Shown here in pieces: positions 1 through 10,570 of a stretch of 64,000 bases of DNA. The stretch covers positions 2,108,001 through 2,172,000 of the forward strand of contig JANCIK010000006.1 in NCBI GenBank assembly GCA_028532985.1, read 5' to 3'. How positions within the stretch are numbered: the stretch's first letter is position 1; the number at the start of each line of letters is the position of its first letter. Source of the DNA: Stropharia rugosoannulata (taxonomy: Eukaryota > Basidiomycota > Agaricomycetes > Agaricales > Strophariaceae). The translations under genes were made by a program, and so were the position numbers. The notes beneath the pieces were generated by a model. It made no database searches, had not been told where the DNA came from, and saw only the letters and a program-made list of their open reading frames with translations.

Positions 1-2
1 AG

Positions 3-404
3 CGCGTACTTGTTTTTGTCCAATTCCCTGACCTGATGAAGAAGGTTACCGAAGCTTTCGATGCCCACAAGATCCAGTACCTCGAAATAAAAGGCTCAGC
101 ATCAGCGAAAAGTAAAGCGCTCGAGCAATTCCAGAACAATAGCAAAGAACGTGTACTGTTGTTAAACGTCATGGATGAGAGTGCTAGCGGTGCCAACTTG
201 ACGTCGGCCAACCACGCGATCTTCCTTTCCCCACTCTTGGCTCCTTCTCAAGAGATCTATACGGCCTGTGAAACCCAAGCTGTCGGTAGGTTGGTGCGCT
301 ACGGGCAGACGAAGCATGTGAAAGTTTGGAGGTACCTGACGAAGGATACGATTGATGAGGAGATTTACGAGCAGAGGAAGTTGGCTCTGGCCCATGCTGC
401 ATAG
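3..404 (+). CDS. SNF2-family helicase, C-terminal end (partial)
   Basis: This is the last 133 residues of a gene entering from the left edge; the frame is open from base 3 with no start, so the 5' part lies outside. It is the end of a helicase C-terminal (RecA2) lobe: a VLVFVQFPDLM strand, a motif V region (NVMDESASGANLTSA) and a motif VI region (ETQAVGRLVRYGQ), followed by VWRYLTKDTIDEEIYEQR, the usual tail of SNF2/Rad5/SHPRH-like ATPases, where a Q-x2-GR-x3-GQ element contacts ATP. Such enzymes translocate on DNA to remodel chromatin or act in repair. The exact subfamily (SHPRH-like or other RING-SNF2) cannot be told from this end. The stop is TAG at 402-404, soon after the conserved domain, so the C-terminus is probably native. 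Confidence 0.85.
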   Translation, partial: RVLVFVQFPDLMKKVTEAFDAHKIQYLEIKGSASAKSKALEQFQNNSKERVLLLNVMDESASGANLTSANHAIFLSPLLAPSQEIYTACETQAVGRLVRYGQTKHVKVWRYLTKDTIDEEIYEQRKLALAHAA

Positions 405-1706
405 GAGATGTTTTAGGTGGATTTAGATACTTTGCTTCAGCTTTGGATATCATGTTATCTGTATTTCGCACGTACACACACAATTATAATATTACAACTC
501 GATGTGGCCCCGCCATCCCATCGGAGTCCTTGACTAAATATTTCAGGCGCCGTAGCTTTTCGAGAACATGTGTCACGACTTGTTCATTTACTCGACATGA
601 CGTAGCCCGATGTATCCAGGATTTGTTTGCCGCATATTGAGCATAGGCCCTTCTTGTAAGCACAACCTGAGGAAGCGTTTAGCTGAGCAAGGAGTAATGC
701 TGAATGATAACATACTTACCATGACAATACTTGGCCTTATTCTGAGTTACTGGCTGCTTACAGTCTTTGCATTTCCCCTGATATGGCTTTTGTGTATATC
801 AATTGCATCAGTAATAGTGCCAGGTAGAAAGGAGGACCTGCCTGGAAACGGTTTTTGGAGCTACCGGGTCGAGACAACAGCTTGTTCTCGCCTACTTTCC
901 TCGATCCTTCCTTGATGCTTGTTGAACTAGAAGTGAAAGGGTCGGGCGCGGCGACTTTAGACAGTTTCTATGGATATAGATGATAAGGCTAGCTGTGTAT
1001 GGCAGGAGAACAAAAGACATACGGATTCACACTTTTTACATACCATGATGTAGGGCGCCTAAGGGCAAGGAGTAAGCAGCGATACTGGTGACGGGAGGCG
1101 ATGATACGGGCCCGATGCTGAGTCAGCCAATCGTGAATCTAATCTCGCGACAGGGGGCTGGGGGCGGCTGCTTCTCCACCTCCTTCGTTGCCTACTATAA
1201 CAATCAAATCATCCATCTATTCTTTCATGCTCTATGAAAATTTGTCTGTCCCGCCCTTCGGGTCCTGGCTGCCGTATGGGTATGTGACCAGTTAGGCAAC
1301 TCCCGCCCCGACGTATGGCTCTTATTGTTGTGTGCTCTACGCTTCTCTGCCCACCCGACGCACGACTCCCCCATCGCTGAACTCTCTACTCGAAGGCTTA
1401 AACTCAAATCCGTTGACATGGCACCGTTTACAAGAACCTGTGAGCCTCTATGTATTCCGTTACAAAAGACTTGCACCGTACACAATATGCTTCGCCTGCC
1501 GACGACACACTATCCAACCGTTTCCTGGTGTTTCGATCGCAATGAGGATAATACGAATTCTGTCAATCTGGTCTAACAAAGATGAACGCCGACCATTCGA
1601 TAACTCAGCAACCGTTTTTTCTCCTTTTTCTTCTTTTTTTTCTCCGTTGACGAAAGGATCGAGTATAAAATGTTCGACGGCGCAAGGATGAGAGTATCAT
1701 CTCAAG
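405..1706. other. Intergenic, no supported gene
   Basis: No open frame here shows a recognisable domain or convincing splice structure. A short hydrophobic reading frame on the + strand (610-915) has no supporting exons. CT-rich stretches near 1615-1650 sit shortly upstream of the next gene and may be part of its promoter, as is common in fungi. Confidence 0.5.
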
Positions 1707-3491
1707 ATGCCCCATAAATTCAATACTGCAAGGCGCTACAAAATCTCCAACGATGTCTTATTAGTGATCTTGGACAAGCTGACTCCGGTCGCCTTGTACA
1801 AGACCTGTCAGGTTAGTATGTAACCGTATTTCTACACTTCACCATGCTAATTCACCGCACTCATCCAACAGGCATTCCAGAGGGTTTGGATGCTTGTCAT
1901 GGAGTACCAACACCTCCGATATAAGTTCGAGCTGGCCGTGGTCGGAATGAAAGACGGGCCGGCTTCGTACCTGACCCGCTCACCGCTGCTTCGCCTCCAA
2001 CTTCTGACCGCCTATAAAAAGGACTGGCCCCGACTTACCTGGAGTGATGAGCTGAAACTCAGAATCCCCTTGGACGCCACTCATATTAAACTTTCCGGAT
2101 CTTTCCTCTATCACACTGGAACTCAGAGTTTGGACCTCTTGGAGCTTCCCTCCTATCGCACTGCGAAGCCGCCTTCTCAGACACACCATCTGAAATACAT
2201 AACCTCTCAGGTTGACTGCGTTGCTGTTGATCCGTTGCAGTCGCTTATTGTGGCCAGCAGCTTGACCTCGTAAGTTATTTCATGTTCTACTTTCTCGGCA
2301 TTCAAATATTTACTTGCATTTATATAGAGCTGCAAATGGACAAGTTATCTTACGCTTGAAGATTCGGGACCTTTGGACATTCGACAAGCACGCGAGAGCA
2401 TCCTCTGCTATTTATGAATGTTCTACACACGTAACCCAGCCAATCACCAATGTCGGGATTGTTATTTCTGGAAATCGCATGGTGGTCTCACTCGAATTCA
2501 TTGGAGGAGTGACGAGGCATCTTCTCATGGATTGGTGCAGTCTTCAGGGAATGGTATACACGCATTTAATTACTGTATTGATCGCTTACGCTGACATTCT
2601 ATTCTGCCAGTGGCTTGATGAGCAAGACGTTATACTCTTAAACTCCCATTACCTTCTCGGCGTTAGAAAGGTCGCCGGTCATGGCCCGGCTCTCTACCTG
2701 TATAACGTCTCAGATATGCGTACCGTCGCAATTGAACGCGAATATGAATTGCCTCCCATCTGGGCAAAGTCACACATACGCTTTGGAAGGAACACAGCTC
2801 CTGCCAGTGATAATGCAGTATCCTCCTCTGCGATGTTCTATGCTGATCCATCTGCCCGTGTCCTCCTTCTCATGGCTAAACAAACAGGGTCCAACGCTAT
2901 CGGGATGCACTGGATGTTCGTTAATGAAGCATTTTTTCGGCCTACTACCCACCCCGATCGGCGTATCGTTCCATGGATTTTTTGGAGCCAATTCTGTCTT
3001 ATCAAGGAACTTCAGATTAACCAGGTGGTCGGAAACCCCAATATAGTCGGAAGCCGTGTCATTTATCTTGAGAAGGACAGCACAAGGACTTCTCGCGGCC
3101 CTGAACGAAATCATTTGAGTATCATCGATTTTACACCTTACCCTGACGTTGCAATCCCTCCTCCCACCAAGGCCTGGTCTCTTATTGGAAGACAATCAAT
3201 TCTCCGGCCTAGCGAGTCTTATCGCGACCTCCCCTTTGCAACAACCACAGGACTACAGGTAGAGGGTATTCATGCCACGGAAGATAACATAATTCTTGTA
3301 TTGGTACGTCTTCTTACCGTTTTTAATTTTTTTAATTTTTTTTTATTACGCATTTTACTGATGATTCAACTTCCATAATTTTCGTTAATTAGCAATCTAC
3401 TGGTGACTTTAAACCAGTTAATATACTCACATTCGGCCCTCCTCGTGCCCCTAGGCCACATGAAATACAGTATCATCACCCATCCCTATGA
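1707..3491 (+). CDS. F-box-like protein, five exons
   Basis: Read as exons 1707-1811, 1872-2269, 2328-2553, 2611-3303 and 3393-3491, giving 506 residues; all introns are GT-AG, 57-89 nt, and phases agree. The first 45 residues hold an F-box-like helix bundle (ISNDVLLVILDKLTPVALYKTCQ followed by AFQRVW), which in known proteins binds SKP1 and recruits targets to an SCF ubiquitin ligase. The remainder has alternating beta-rich segments typical of the long C-termini of agaricomycete F-box proteins, but no WD40 or LRR repeat I can define, so the substrate is unknown. The ATG at 1707 was chosen because it directly precedes the F-box. The final exon (QSTGDFKPVNILTFG onward) is short; its acceptor at 3392 follows a T-rich tract. 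Confidence 0.75.
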
Positions 3492-3804
3492 ACGACCCGA
3501 AGAAACAAAGCTAAACTAAACTGAAAAGACAATTGAAAGACATCAAATTATCAACCAACTTGTATTTTGTATCGAGATTTATAAACTAACTGATTGTATA
3601 CTATCTAGCACCAAATTAGTACCTACTACCGCAAACCTCCTTTATCCTGTTTCTTTACTCTCCCCGTTCCTGCGTTTCCCGAAGAGGACACTCACTAGAA
3701 TGGAAGTAGATATATATTCGCAGTCCTTACGTTTTCCTTGCGTTCAATTCCCGTACATACAATTTACACAAAACCCAAAAATATATCGCTCTCTACAGTT
3801 CTAC

Positions 3805-4698
3805 TTATGTCGTAGTCCATTTCAATTGTATCCATATGATCCACCGTCTTCTCTCTTGGTCATCTTCTCCATCTCGATTGATATCCCATTTACTTTCCAA
3901 ACCAGAGCCCTTCAATTCACGCTCGATGATACTTTCTACGTCAAATCCGGATTCCGAAACTTGCTTCAAAAAGGACCCAATAGTGTATCGACCGGTGTGC
4001 AGACCAACAACGAGATGAGCACGAGACTCGGCCGATTTCTTTAAGGTCAACTGCAAAGCGTGGATGAAGATGCCGTGCAGATCAGGGTTCCACAGCGTAT
4101 CTGCTGCAATCACGATGTCGAATTTTTCTGAGCTGTTCAATTCAGAGATCCATTCTGGCACTGTTCCCCAGCCAAAGGGTAGGGCCTTGCATATATCCGT
4201 TACACCATTTCGTTGCACGTTTTCTGATAATGTTTTCATGAGCATCTCGTCAGGATAATCTGTCACCGTTACCGCAACCTGTGTCGAGTGCAGTTTTGCG
4301 ATCAATATGCTTGGCAGCCCCGCAGAGGCGCCCAGCTCCAGTATACGGCACGGCCGCCCCAAAGCAGACTCAACGCGGATGTGATCATTCAGACGCAGTT
4401 CCGATACATGGTCGGCCAGGTAGATAGACGAAGCCCAAATCGACGACGCTTGTAATGCCCAATTGGCCGCGGCTGTATCAGGCGTGCGGAGTGCTATTAC
4501 AAGAGGCTTATCGCAGTATGAGGGCTGGCCGGTTTCGTGGTGTGTGCAGAGAAGATGGGATTTGTATTCGAAGAATTTGCCTGCGGCGGTTAATGTGATT
4601 GGCTGGTAATTGTAGAGAATTTGTAGAGCATCAGATAAAAGATCTTCCGGGTCGAGCGGTTCCTCGGGAAGTTGTCGAGTCGCGTCTTGATCAGCCAT
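3805..4698 (-). CDS. EFM7: EFM7/NNT1-type protein lysine (and N-terminal) methyltransferase
   Basis: Single-exon gene of 297 residues starting at MADQDATRQLPEEP; an upstream in-frame ATG at 4725 is possible but less likely. It has a class I SAM-dependent methyltransferase fold of the METTL21/family-16 type: motif I RILELGASAGLPSI, post-I acidic turn VTDYPDE, and motif DIVIAADTLWNPDLH. The C-terminal ERRRWIIWIQLKW closely resembles the end of fungal EFM7 (NNT1) proteins. Yeast EFM7 methylates the N-terminal glycine and adjacent lysine of translation elongation factor eEF1A in the cytosol. Length fits the family. Convergent with the F-box gene upstream, with about 310 bp between the two stops. 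Other family-16 methyltransferases are the main alternative. Confidence 0.8.
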   Translation of the reverse strand: MADQDATRQLPEEPLDPEDLLSDALQILYNYQPITLTAAGKFFEYKSHLLCTHHETGQPSYCDKPLVIALRTPDTAAANWALQASSIWASSIYLADHVSELRLNDHIRVESALGRPCRILELGASAGLPSILIAKLHSTQVAVTVTDYPDEMLMKTLSENVQRNGVTDICKALPFGWGTVPEWISELNSSEKFDIVIAADTLWNPDLHGIFIHALQLTLKKSAESRAHLVVGLHTGRYTIGSFLKQVSESGFDVESIIERELKGSGLESKWDINRDGEDDQERRRWIIWIQLKWTTT

Positions 4699-4944
4699 AG
4701 ATGGTGCTACTATACTATACTGCATCTGCTATAAAATCGCAAGGCTGGTGCTGTATAAGCATATTGGCTTGCAGTATTGGTCAAGCCCAAGAAGGGATGA
4801 ACGGAACAGACTCACAAGATTCCAAGGACAAGATGATGGGCAAGAACGTGAATCAAACGCTAATCACATACGCGGGTTGCTTAAGGCAGCAATCAATATC
4901 CCACAGATCCCACAGAAGATGACGTATGTAGAGTATGTACATAT

Positions 4945-4968
4945 AAACAGATCAACTGTGATCTGTTT
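4945..4968. repeat. Perfect 10-bp inverted repeat, 4-nt loop
   Basis: Arms AAACAGATCA and TGATCTGTTT flank ACTG; the pairing continues imperfectly into AT-rich flanks on both sides. It lies between the methyltransferase and PEX7 genes. It could form a hairpin, but no transcript context is visible; function unknown. Confidence 0.6.
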
Positions 4969-5404
4969 ACATATATAAGCACATATACTCTGTATGAAAC
5001 CTACAGAAAATCGACTGATGCAGTGATATGAAAGCTTGGTCAATAGAATAAGCGTCTGATTCCGTTCAGCCCAAACAAGGAATTCCCATTTTGAAGTGTG
5101 GGTCCATCGCTTGCTATTACATAACTTATTCCCGAGTCCCGACTCTTCCGAGTCTTGTGCCTGTCAAATTGGAGATAGACATGGTCGATAGAACTTAGTT
5201 CTCAGTTGAGGTATTGGTATTTTGTGTTGATTTTGTGCATTATCACTGAGCAGGGATAATGGCCTTCTGGAAGGTCGAGAATTATATCTACACTGTAAGA
5301 GGTTGACCGACGAGTAACCGCCGTGTTGTACTGCGACATTTGCAATCAAATAATATCTTAACAACGCGATACATAACTTTCATTTGACTTTCATTGGCTA
5401 AAAG

Positions 5405-6657
5405 CTAAGGTCTAAACACGTTCACTCTTCCATCCCATCCGCAGCTTGCAAGAACGCCTTCGTCGTACAGAGACCAACTAACTCCAACGACGAATTCCGT
5501 ATGTGGATCGTGGATATGAAGGAGTTGGGGCCTACCCTGAGCAGGGGTTGTCGTCCATCTATAAAAGACGCGATTAGAAAGATATCACGACAGTAGCACA
5601 AGCACTAACACTCTGCATGTCATGTCATAGCTGGCCGTAGCTAGTATATCCGGACGATGGGGACTCCACTGAACTTTACGAACAGCATATTCATGTCCCA
5701 ACAACTGTGTTTCACAGATACCGCCGACTTGAATATCGCCTGATTTGACCATACGGCAATCCCAGATTTTAACGTTTTTATCGACACCAGCGCTTGCGAT
5801 AACCATCGGTCGATATTTGTTCCAATCTAGAGACAGTACCTCCGTAGCACAAGCAGGTATAGTCAAAGCAGCAGCCGAGAGAGGACTTGTGAAAGTATTT
5901 ACACCAGGACCGCTGTTGACGTAGGAAGGTGTCCGCAGGTCAAATATCTTCACGGTGCCGTCTGTTGAGCAAGTAGCCAAAAGATCCGCTTGATGAGGAG
6001 AAAACATTGCTTGGTAAACACACGACTGATGTGCTTGCAAAGTGGCTACCGATCGAGGTCTGTCGGGTGTCCACTGTAAAACAGTGATTATCTAGGGGTA
6101 GCGGGTATGAACAAAAAGGGTGTACCAGTTTCACAGTTCCATCCCAGGACGATGAAGCAAAAGTATCCTTTTTCAGGTTTGACCAGTCGACTGAGAATAC
6201 TTCGCGCGTATGTTCTTGCCAAGCTCTGATCGGGAGATCCTTGAGAATATTGGATAGTGAATATCGTCAAGTCGCGATTCAACGTATCACATACATTTAG
6301 CATAACGTCCCATAACCGGATTGATCCATCTCCCGAAGCAGTGACCAGTTGATTTTCGTGAACTTCTGACCAGGCTACATCGTAAAGGCCATCCTGTGTT
6401 TCATATCTGACGCCTTAGACATTCAGTCAGAAATGCGACGCAAACAAGGTAGTGCCGCACTGTTTCTCAACGGCTAAACGCTGCATGCTACCGAGAGTTG
6501 GGTTGAGCGTGATGAGATGCAGCCGGCCGTTGCCCACAAGCCCGAAGTTGGCTGCAGAAGCGACCGCTAGTCTTGAAGTGTGAAATGGCGACCACGCTAC
6601 GCCATAGTGCGCGAACCCTGGAGTTTGAACTGCACTGGGTTGTGGAAGGATATTCAT
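5405..6657 (-). CDS. PEX7: Peroxin-7, WD40 receptor for PTS2 peroxisomal import
   Basis: Five exons on the minus strand: 6657-6461, 6406-6295, 6239-6126, 6073-5610 and 5558-5405, giving 346 residues, close to the normal PEX7 length. The start [17 protein letters not shown] and [18 protein letters not shown] are hallmark PEX7 sequence. Repeated WD blades follow ([42 protein letters not shown], then [11 protein letters not shown] at the end). PEX7 binds cargo carrying an N-terminal PTS2 signal in the cytosol and brings it to the peroxisomal docking complex. Each intron has a GT donor, an internal CTGAC/CTAAT-like branch site and an AG acceptor, and joining restores a continuous frame. I chose the ATG at 6657 ([10 protein letters not shown]) over one at 6717. 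The gene is head-to-head with the sirtuin. Confidence 0.9.
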
Positions 6658-6751
6658 AGGAAACAGGTGATGGTTTGTTGAAAGCAGGGGGTAATTACGA
6701 GGCGGCGGCAATAACAAGTATGGTAGCCGGTCTTTCCTTCTCTACAGTCAC
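6658..6751. promoter_or_regulatory. Short bidirectional promoter between PEX7 and sirtuin gene
   Basis: Only 94 bp separate the chosen start codons of PEX7 (-) and the sirtuin (+). If PEX7 instead starts at 6717 the gap shrinks to 34 bp. The interval must contain at least the start sites of both genes. No clear TATA box is seen. Confidence 0.5.
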
Positions 6752-8444
6752 ATGCGAGTTTCTGTACCTGGCATTCCCCAGGCTATCCTCAACGCGTCCC
6801 CGGTTTTTTCGTTGAGATCGGTACCAGAGGTAGTTCAGCGTTTAACAGAATTTCTAGGAGCAGGGAATGCTGCTGTTTTGACCGGTGCTGGAGTCAGTGT
6901 CGACTCTGGCATTCGTGCTTATCGTGGAGAAGACGGTAGATATATGAACCCAAACTATAAGTACTGCTACATGAATCGAACCACGTCTTCGTTTTTGCTA
7001 AGATGCATCGATTGAAGACCTATATTCTACCATGAACTCGTTGATAAGACTGCGCTAGGCCATGCTTTTAGGTGAGTCACTAAAATATGTTATTACTAAC
7101 GCTTGACTCACGCACAATGAACACTATTTAATGCGTAGGCAACGATACTGGTAATTATTTGAACAGTTAGAAACTTTGAGAGCAGCAAAACGAATAATCT
7201 CTTTACTTATAGGCTGCGTTCCTATCTAGGCTATCCTCCAGTCCGTGACGCCCAACCAAATACTACGCATTTTGCACTTGCTACATTGCAGTATGCGTCC
7301 TGTATATCCCGTATCATCACGCAGGTAAATTATGCGCCTGATCTTTACTACCACCGTTCATAAACTTGGCTCGAAGAATGTCGACGGTCTACATCATAAG
7401 GCCTTACGAAATACACCGGGATTGGGTTGGTCGCCTGATTTTATCCAACAAAACATACTGCAACTGCATGGCACTCTCCACGTAAAGCACGTTCCATGCA
7501 TCTACAACATTGGCTAACGACAAATAGCGTGTACATTGCAATCATGGGCATACCTTAGACCGTGGAACGTTTCAGGAGTGGCTTTCCCTTGCGAACCCAC
7601 AATGGAACAGTTATGCCCAAGAACTCGAAAGAACAAATACTCAGCCTAGAACAAACCCCGATGGCGACGTTAGCATTTCCGCTATACTCCCCACCTTGTT
7701 CATCTCATGAGGGCGTCTATATCTCCAGGTCGCAGTGGAGCATCTCGAAATTTCTTACAATGAATTTGTAGTTCCAGAATGTCCTGAATGCTTGAAAAAT
7801 AACCTCCATAATTCGATTGTACGTATATGCCAAGCACCTTCCCAACCTCTGTCCTCTAAATTATATGACTTTTGATACTATAGTATAAACCTGAAGTCAT
7901 ATTCTTTGGAGAATCAATACCTGGACCTATAAAAAAGCAGTCGTGCGCGGACTCTTATTGATGCAGAAACTATTTCTGTTAATCCTTGCTTGCATATTAG
8001 TTATAAGGTGATCGAAGAGGCAGACAGACTCCTCTTAATAGGCACAACGCTCGCTACCTATTCAGCTTTCAGGTATTTCCGCTACGTCACGTCAACGTTC
8101 TAGCTAATTCTCATATGTTAACATAGATTACTCAAACACGCAATTGAACTAAAGAAACCCGTAATGCTGCTAAATGTCGGGCCAACTCGTGCCGATGGCA
8201 TGCCAAATGTCGAAAAAGTCGACGTCCCTAGCGGGGCAGTCATGAGAGATGTGGCGAGAGCTGTCATGTAAGCCTTCTTTTGCTAACCTCTGTTCTAGTA
8301 CGGTCAGTTTATGTCCTTGGCTTCTCTTTTCTCAGCGGAACACGAGCAGAAGAAGACCCTGTCATTTCTGGGATGCTGACTAGTGGCATTGATAGGCCTC
8401 CTTTGCCAGATAATGATGATCGCGCCCCAAGGGCGGCTGGTTAA
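6752..8444 (+). CDS. SIRT4-like NAD-dependent protein deacylase (sirtuin)
   Basis: A highly interrupted gene with about ten short introns that restore one frame. The Rossmann signature VLTGAGVSVDSGIRAYRGEDG, the NAD-site ITQNVDGLHHK and the catalytic histidine in LQLHGTLH are all present, then VIFFGESIPGP, LLLIGTTLATYSAFR and LLNVGPTRAD. This order and spacing match class II (SIRT4-type) sirtuins, which in eukaryotes are usually mitochondrial and remove acyl groups from lysine or ADP-ribosylate proteins. The first 20 residues (MRVSVPGIPQAILNASPVF) could be a targeting peptide, but are short. The second zinc pair CPEC is present; the first is the atypical CNHGH form. One intron (after GPIKK) needs a weak GTCGTG donor, so that junction is uncertain. 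Confidence 0.85.
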
Positions 8445-8884
8445 GTCGGCTTGGACCCGAAGCTGAGGCGCGAACACTATGGAATGGCAGGAATGAGTCC
8501 AGAGTAACCTTATCAAATTATTCTAGTTGCTATGTTGCAGCAAGAACGCCAGATACTTTCACATTTGGGTAGATTGTCGGTCTATAAATACTGAGTTGAA
8601 GCCGATGGAGTAGAATGGATGATAGTTAGGAACATAGAAAATGTGTACATGGTTCAGTAATGGGGTGATTCGGAAAACAAGCTACACGTAAAAATATGAA
8701 GAGCATGGAATGTAAATATTGCAGAGATGGTGCATGTAAGGGTACAGCAGGGTATATACCGTATAAATGCGGGTTTGAAACACTTGAGCTTTGATCATCG
8801 TTGGTGAGATTGCAAAGAGCTCGAAATCAGAACGATGGTCATAGTTGAACGGTATGTATACGGGGTAGTGGCGGCGATTATGTT

Positions 8885-9779
8885 TCAGCGACTCCGGAAC
8901 AAGGTGGAGAGGGTTTGGGCGGCTTCTTGCTCTCGCTCGTCCGCACCAACGACGCCGCGGCCAGTTGAGTGCGACGTGAAGGTTCCTTCGCCGTCATTTC
9001 CATCATCGCCGTCATCATAGTATACAGGAGCTGCAAAGTGGGGCCGTTGCTTCAGCTGCGCCCAACTCCAATTGTGGCCATGGCTGATGCGCGGCATTGT
9101 TTGCACACATTCAGGGTACGGTCGCAGCATGTATTCCTCGAGGCTCGGCTCTTCACATACAACATATGTTTTGAGAGGGGGAGGGAAGCACAGTGTACTA
9201 GGGCTCCTGAGCGCTGCCGAGGACTCCACTTTGGGAGATAAGTCGGAGAGCCGGTCGTCCTCGCTGTCCGTGACAAGGGGGGATGTGGGCGTTTTCGGAT
9301 GTTTCGCCTGCCGCACCCTCTTGCGCGTTACAGTTCTGGCAGAAAGAGCAGAAAGATGCGGAGAACGCTTCTAATGAATAAATGGCATTGAGTGAAACAT
9401 ATGGATAATTTGTTGGGAGAGTAATTACCACAGCTTCTGATGTTTTGAGTTTCTTTTTCATAGCCCTCAAACATCGAGCACGATGGTTTCGCCAGTGGAA
9501 AAGATCATAATTGCTCTTGGTGGAGAGCTTAATATTTTTGTGGCATAGTAGGCATTGAACGTTATGGGGATCGAGAATCCGCACGTATCCATCCTTCAAA
9601 AGCGTCTCTTGTCGTTCCCTCTCCGCAGGGGTTAGTGGCTGTTCTGTTCTTATGTCGGGGGACAAGCCGGGCATGCTATACGGTGTAGATGAAGATGATG
9701 GTAGTGGGATATCTGGAAGGGAGGGAGGGAGCTGTGGCACGCCATGTGCCATCCATTTTTGTCTTCTACTCACTGCCAC
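8885..9779 (-). CDS. Unknown protein with one C-x2-C-x19-H-x3-C motif
   Basis: Two exons, 9779-9429 and 9370-8885, around a 58-nt intron, giving 278 residues from MAVSRRQK; a start further downstream (MPGLSPD) is possible. The central part VQCLLCHKNIKLSTKSNYDL continues to a WRNH and a final RARC, making C-x2-C-x19-H-x3-C with Trp three residues before His. This looks like a compact zinc-binding finger, and the same pattern occurs three times in the neighbouring gene at 10.6-12.5 kb. A basic stretch follows, then an acidic/serine segment and a GHNWSW motif near the C-terminus. I do not recognise a named family; nucleic-acid binding is a guess from the finger and basic residues. Confidence 0.6.
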
Positions 9780-10570
9780 TGGTGCGAACTGCTAAGTACA
9801 AAATGGGCTTCCACCCGCTGAAGCCACTCGCTCTGCTGCGATCAGTAACCCGCACTCTGACTCGCTTATTGACGAGGAAGAAGAGGAAAGATCCGAATCA
9901 CAGTGCAATGGAAGGGTGGTTGGTCTCGTAAGCAGATAACGGCGGACCTGAGCGGGAACATCGATCCAAATAACTCCTCTACTCGGAATTTCTGGTGAAC
10001 CTTGACTGGGTGTGCCGAGCCTGAGAGCTGTTACCGAGTCATAAATCAAAGGTTTTTAATAAAAACACACGGATCGGACATAGAGAAACGGAAGAGAATT
10101 CACCGCATATAGAAAGGAAGTGTTGTACGGCATTGCGCAACCCCGTATTAATTACTGTTAGTCGAGTCAGTATATCATCATCTTTCCTCCCTCGCTAATG
10201 TCCCAGCTTGTCTAAAACCCAATATCCTGTTGAAGCCCACAGGTTAGAAAGGCAATATACTGATCCTAAGGAATGACTTACGGCATGTCCCGTCCCTTCG
10301 CCGGTGTGCAGTCTACGCACCATTCATTACTGTTTTTAAACCTACATAAGTGCAGTGCACCCACAGAGCATGTTTGGTGCGTGTCCACGCAGCTAATCCA
10401 AATGTAAGTAAGGTAGTGAATGAGCAGGATCGTTTTAAAATAAAGACTCCGGGGTTCCAGGGCAACAGAATATTTAAAAAAAAGATAAATTCACATTTAA
10501 GGTGAGAGAACAGAGGTCAATAAAATCAATGAATCTAAGTGGAGAAAATGGGGAGTTTATATTCCTTGCT

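Noticed and set aside
610..915. Hydrophobic 101-codon + strand frame resembling a membrane protein
   Set aside because: No splice partners, no recognised family and an isolated position; hydrophobic chance frames are common in T-rich DNA.
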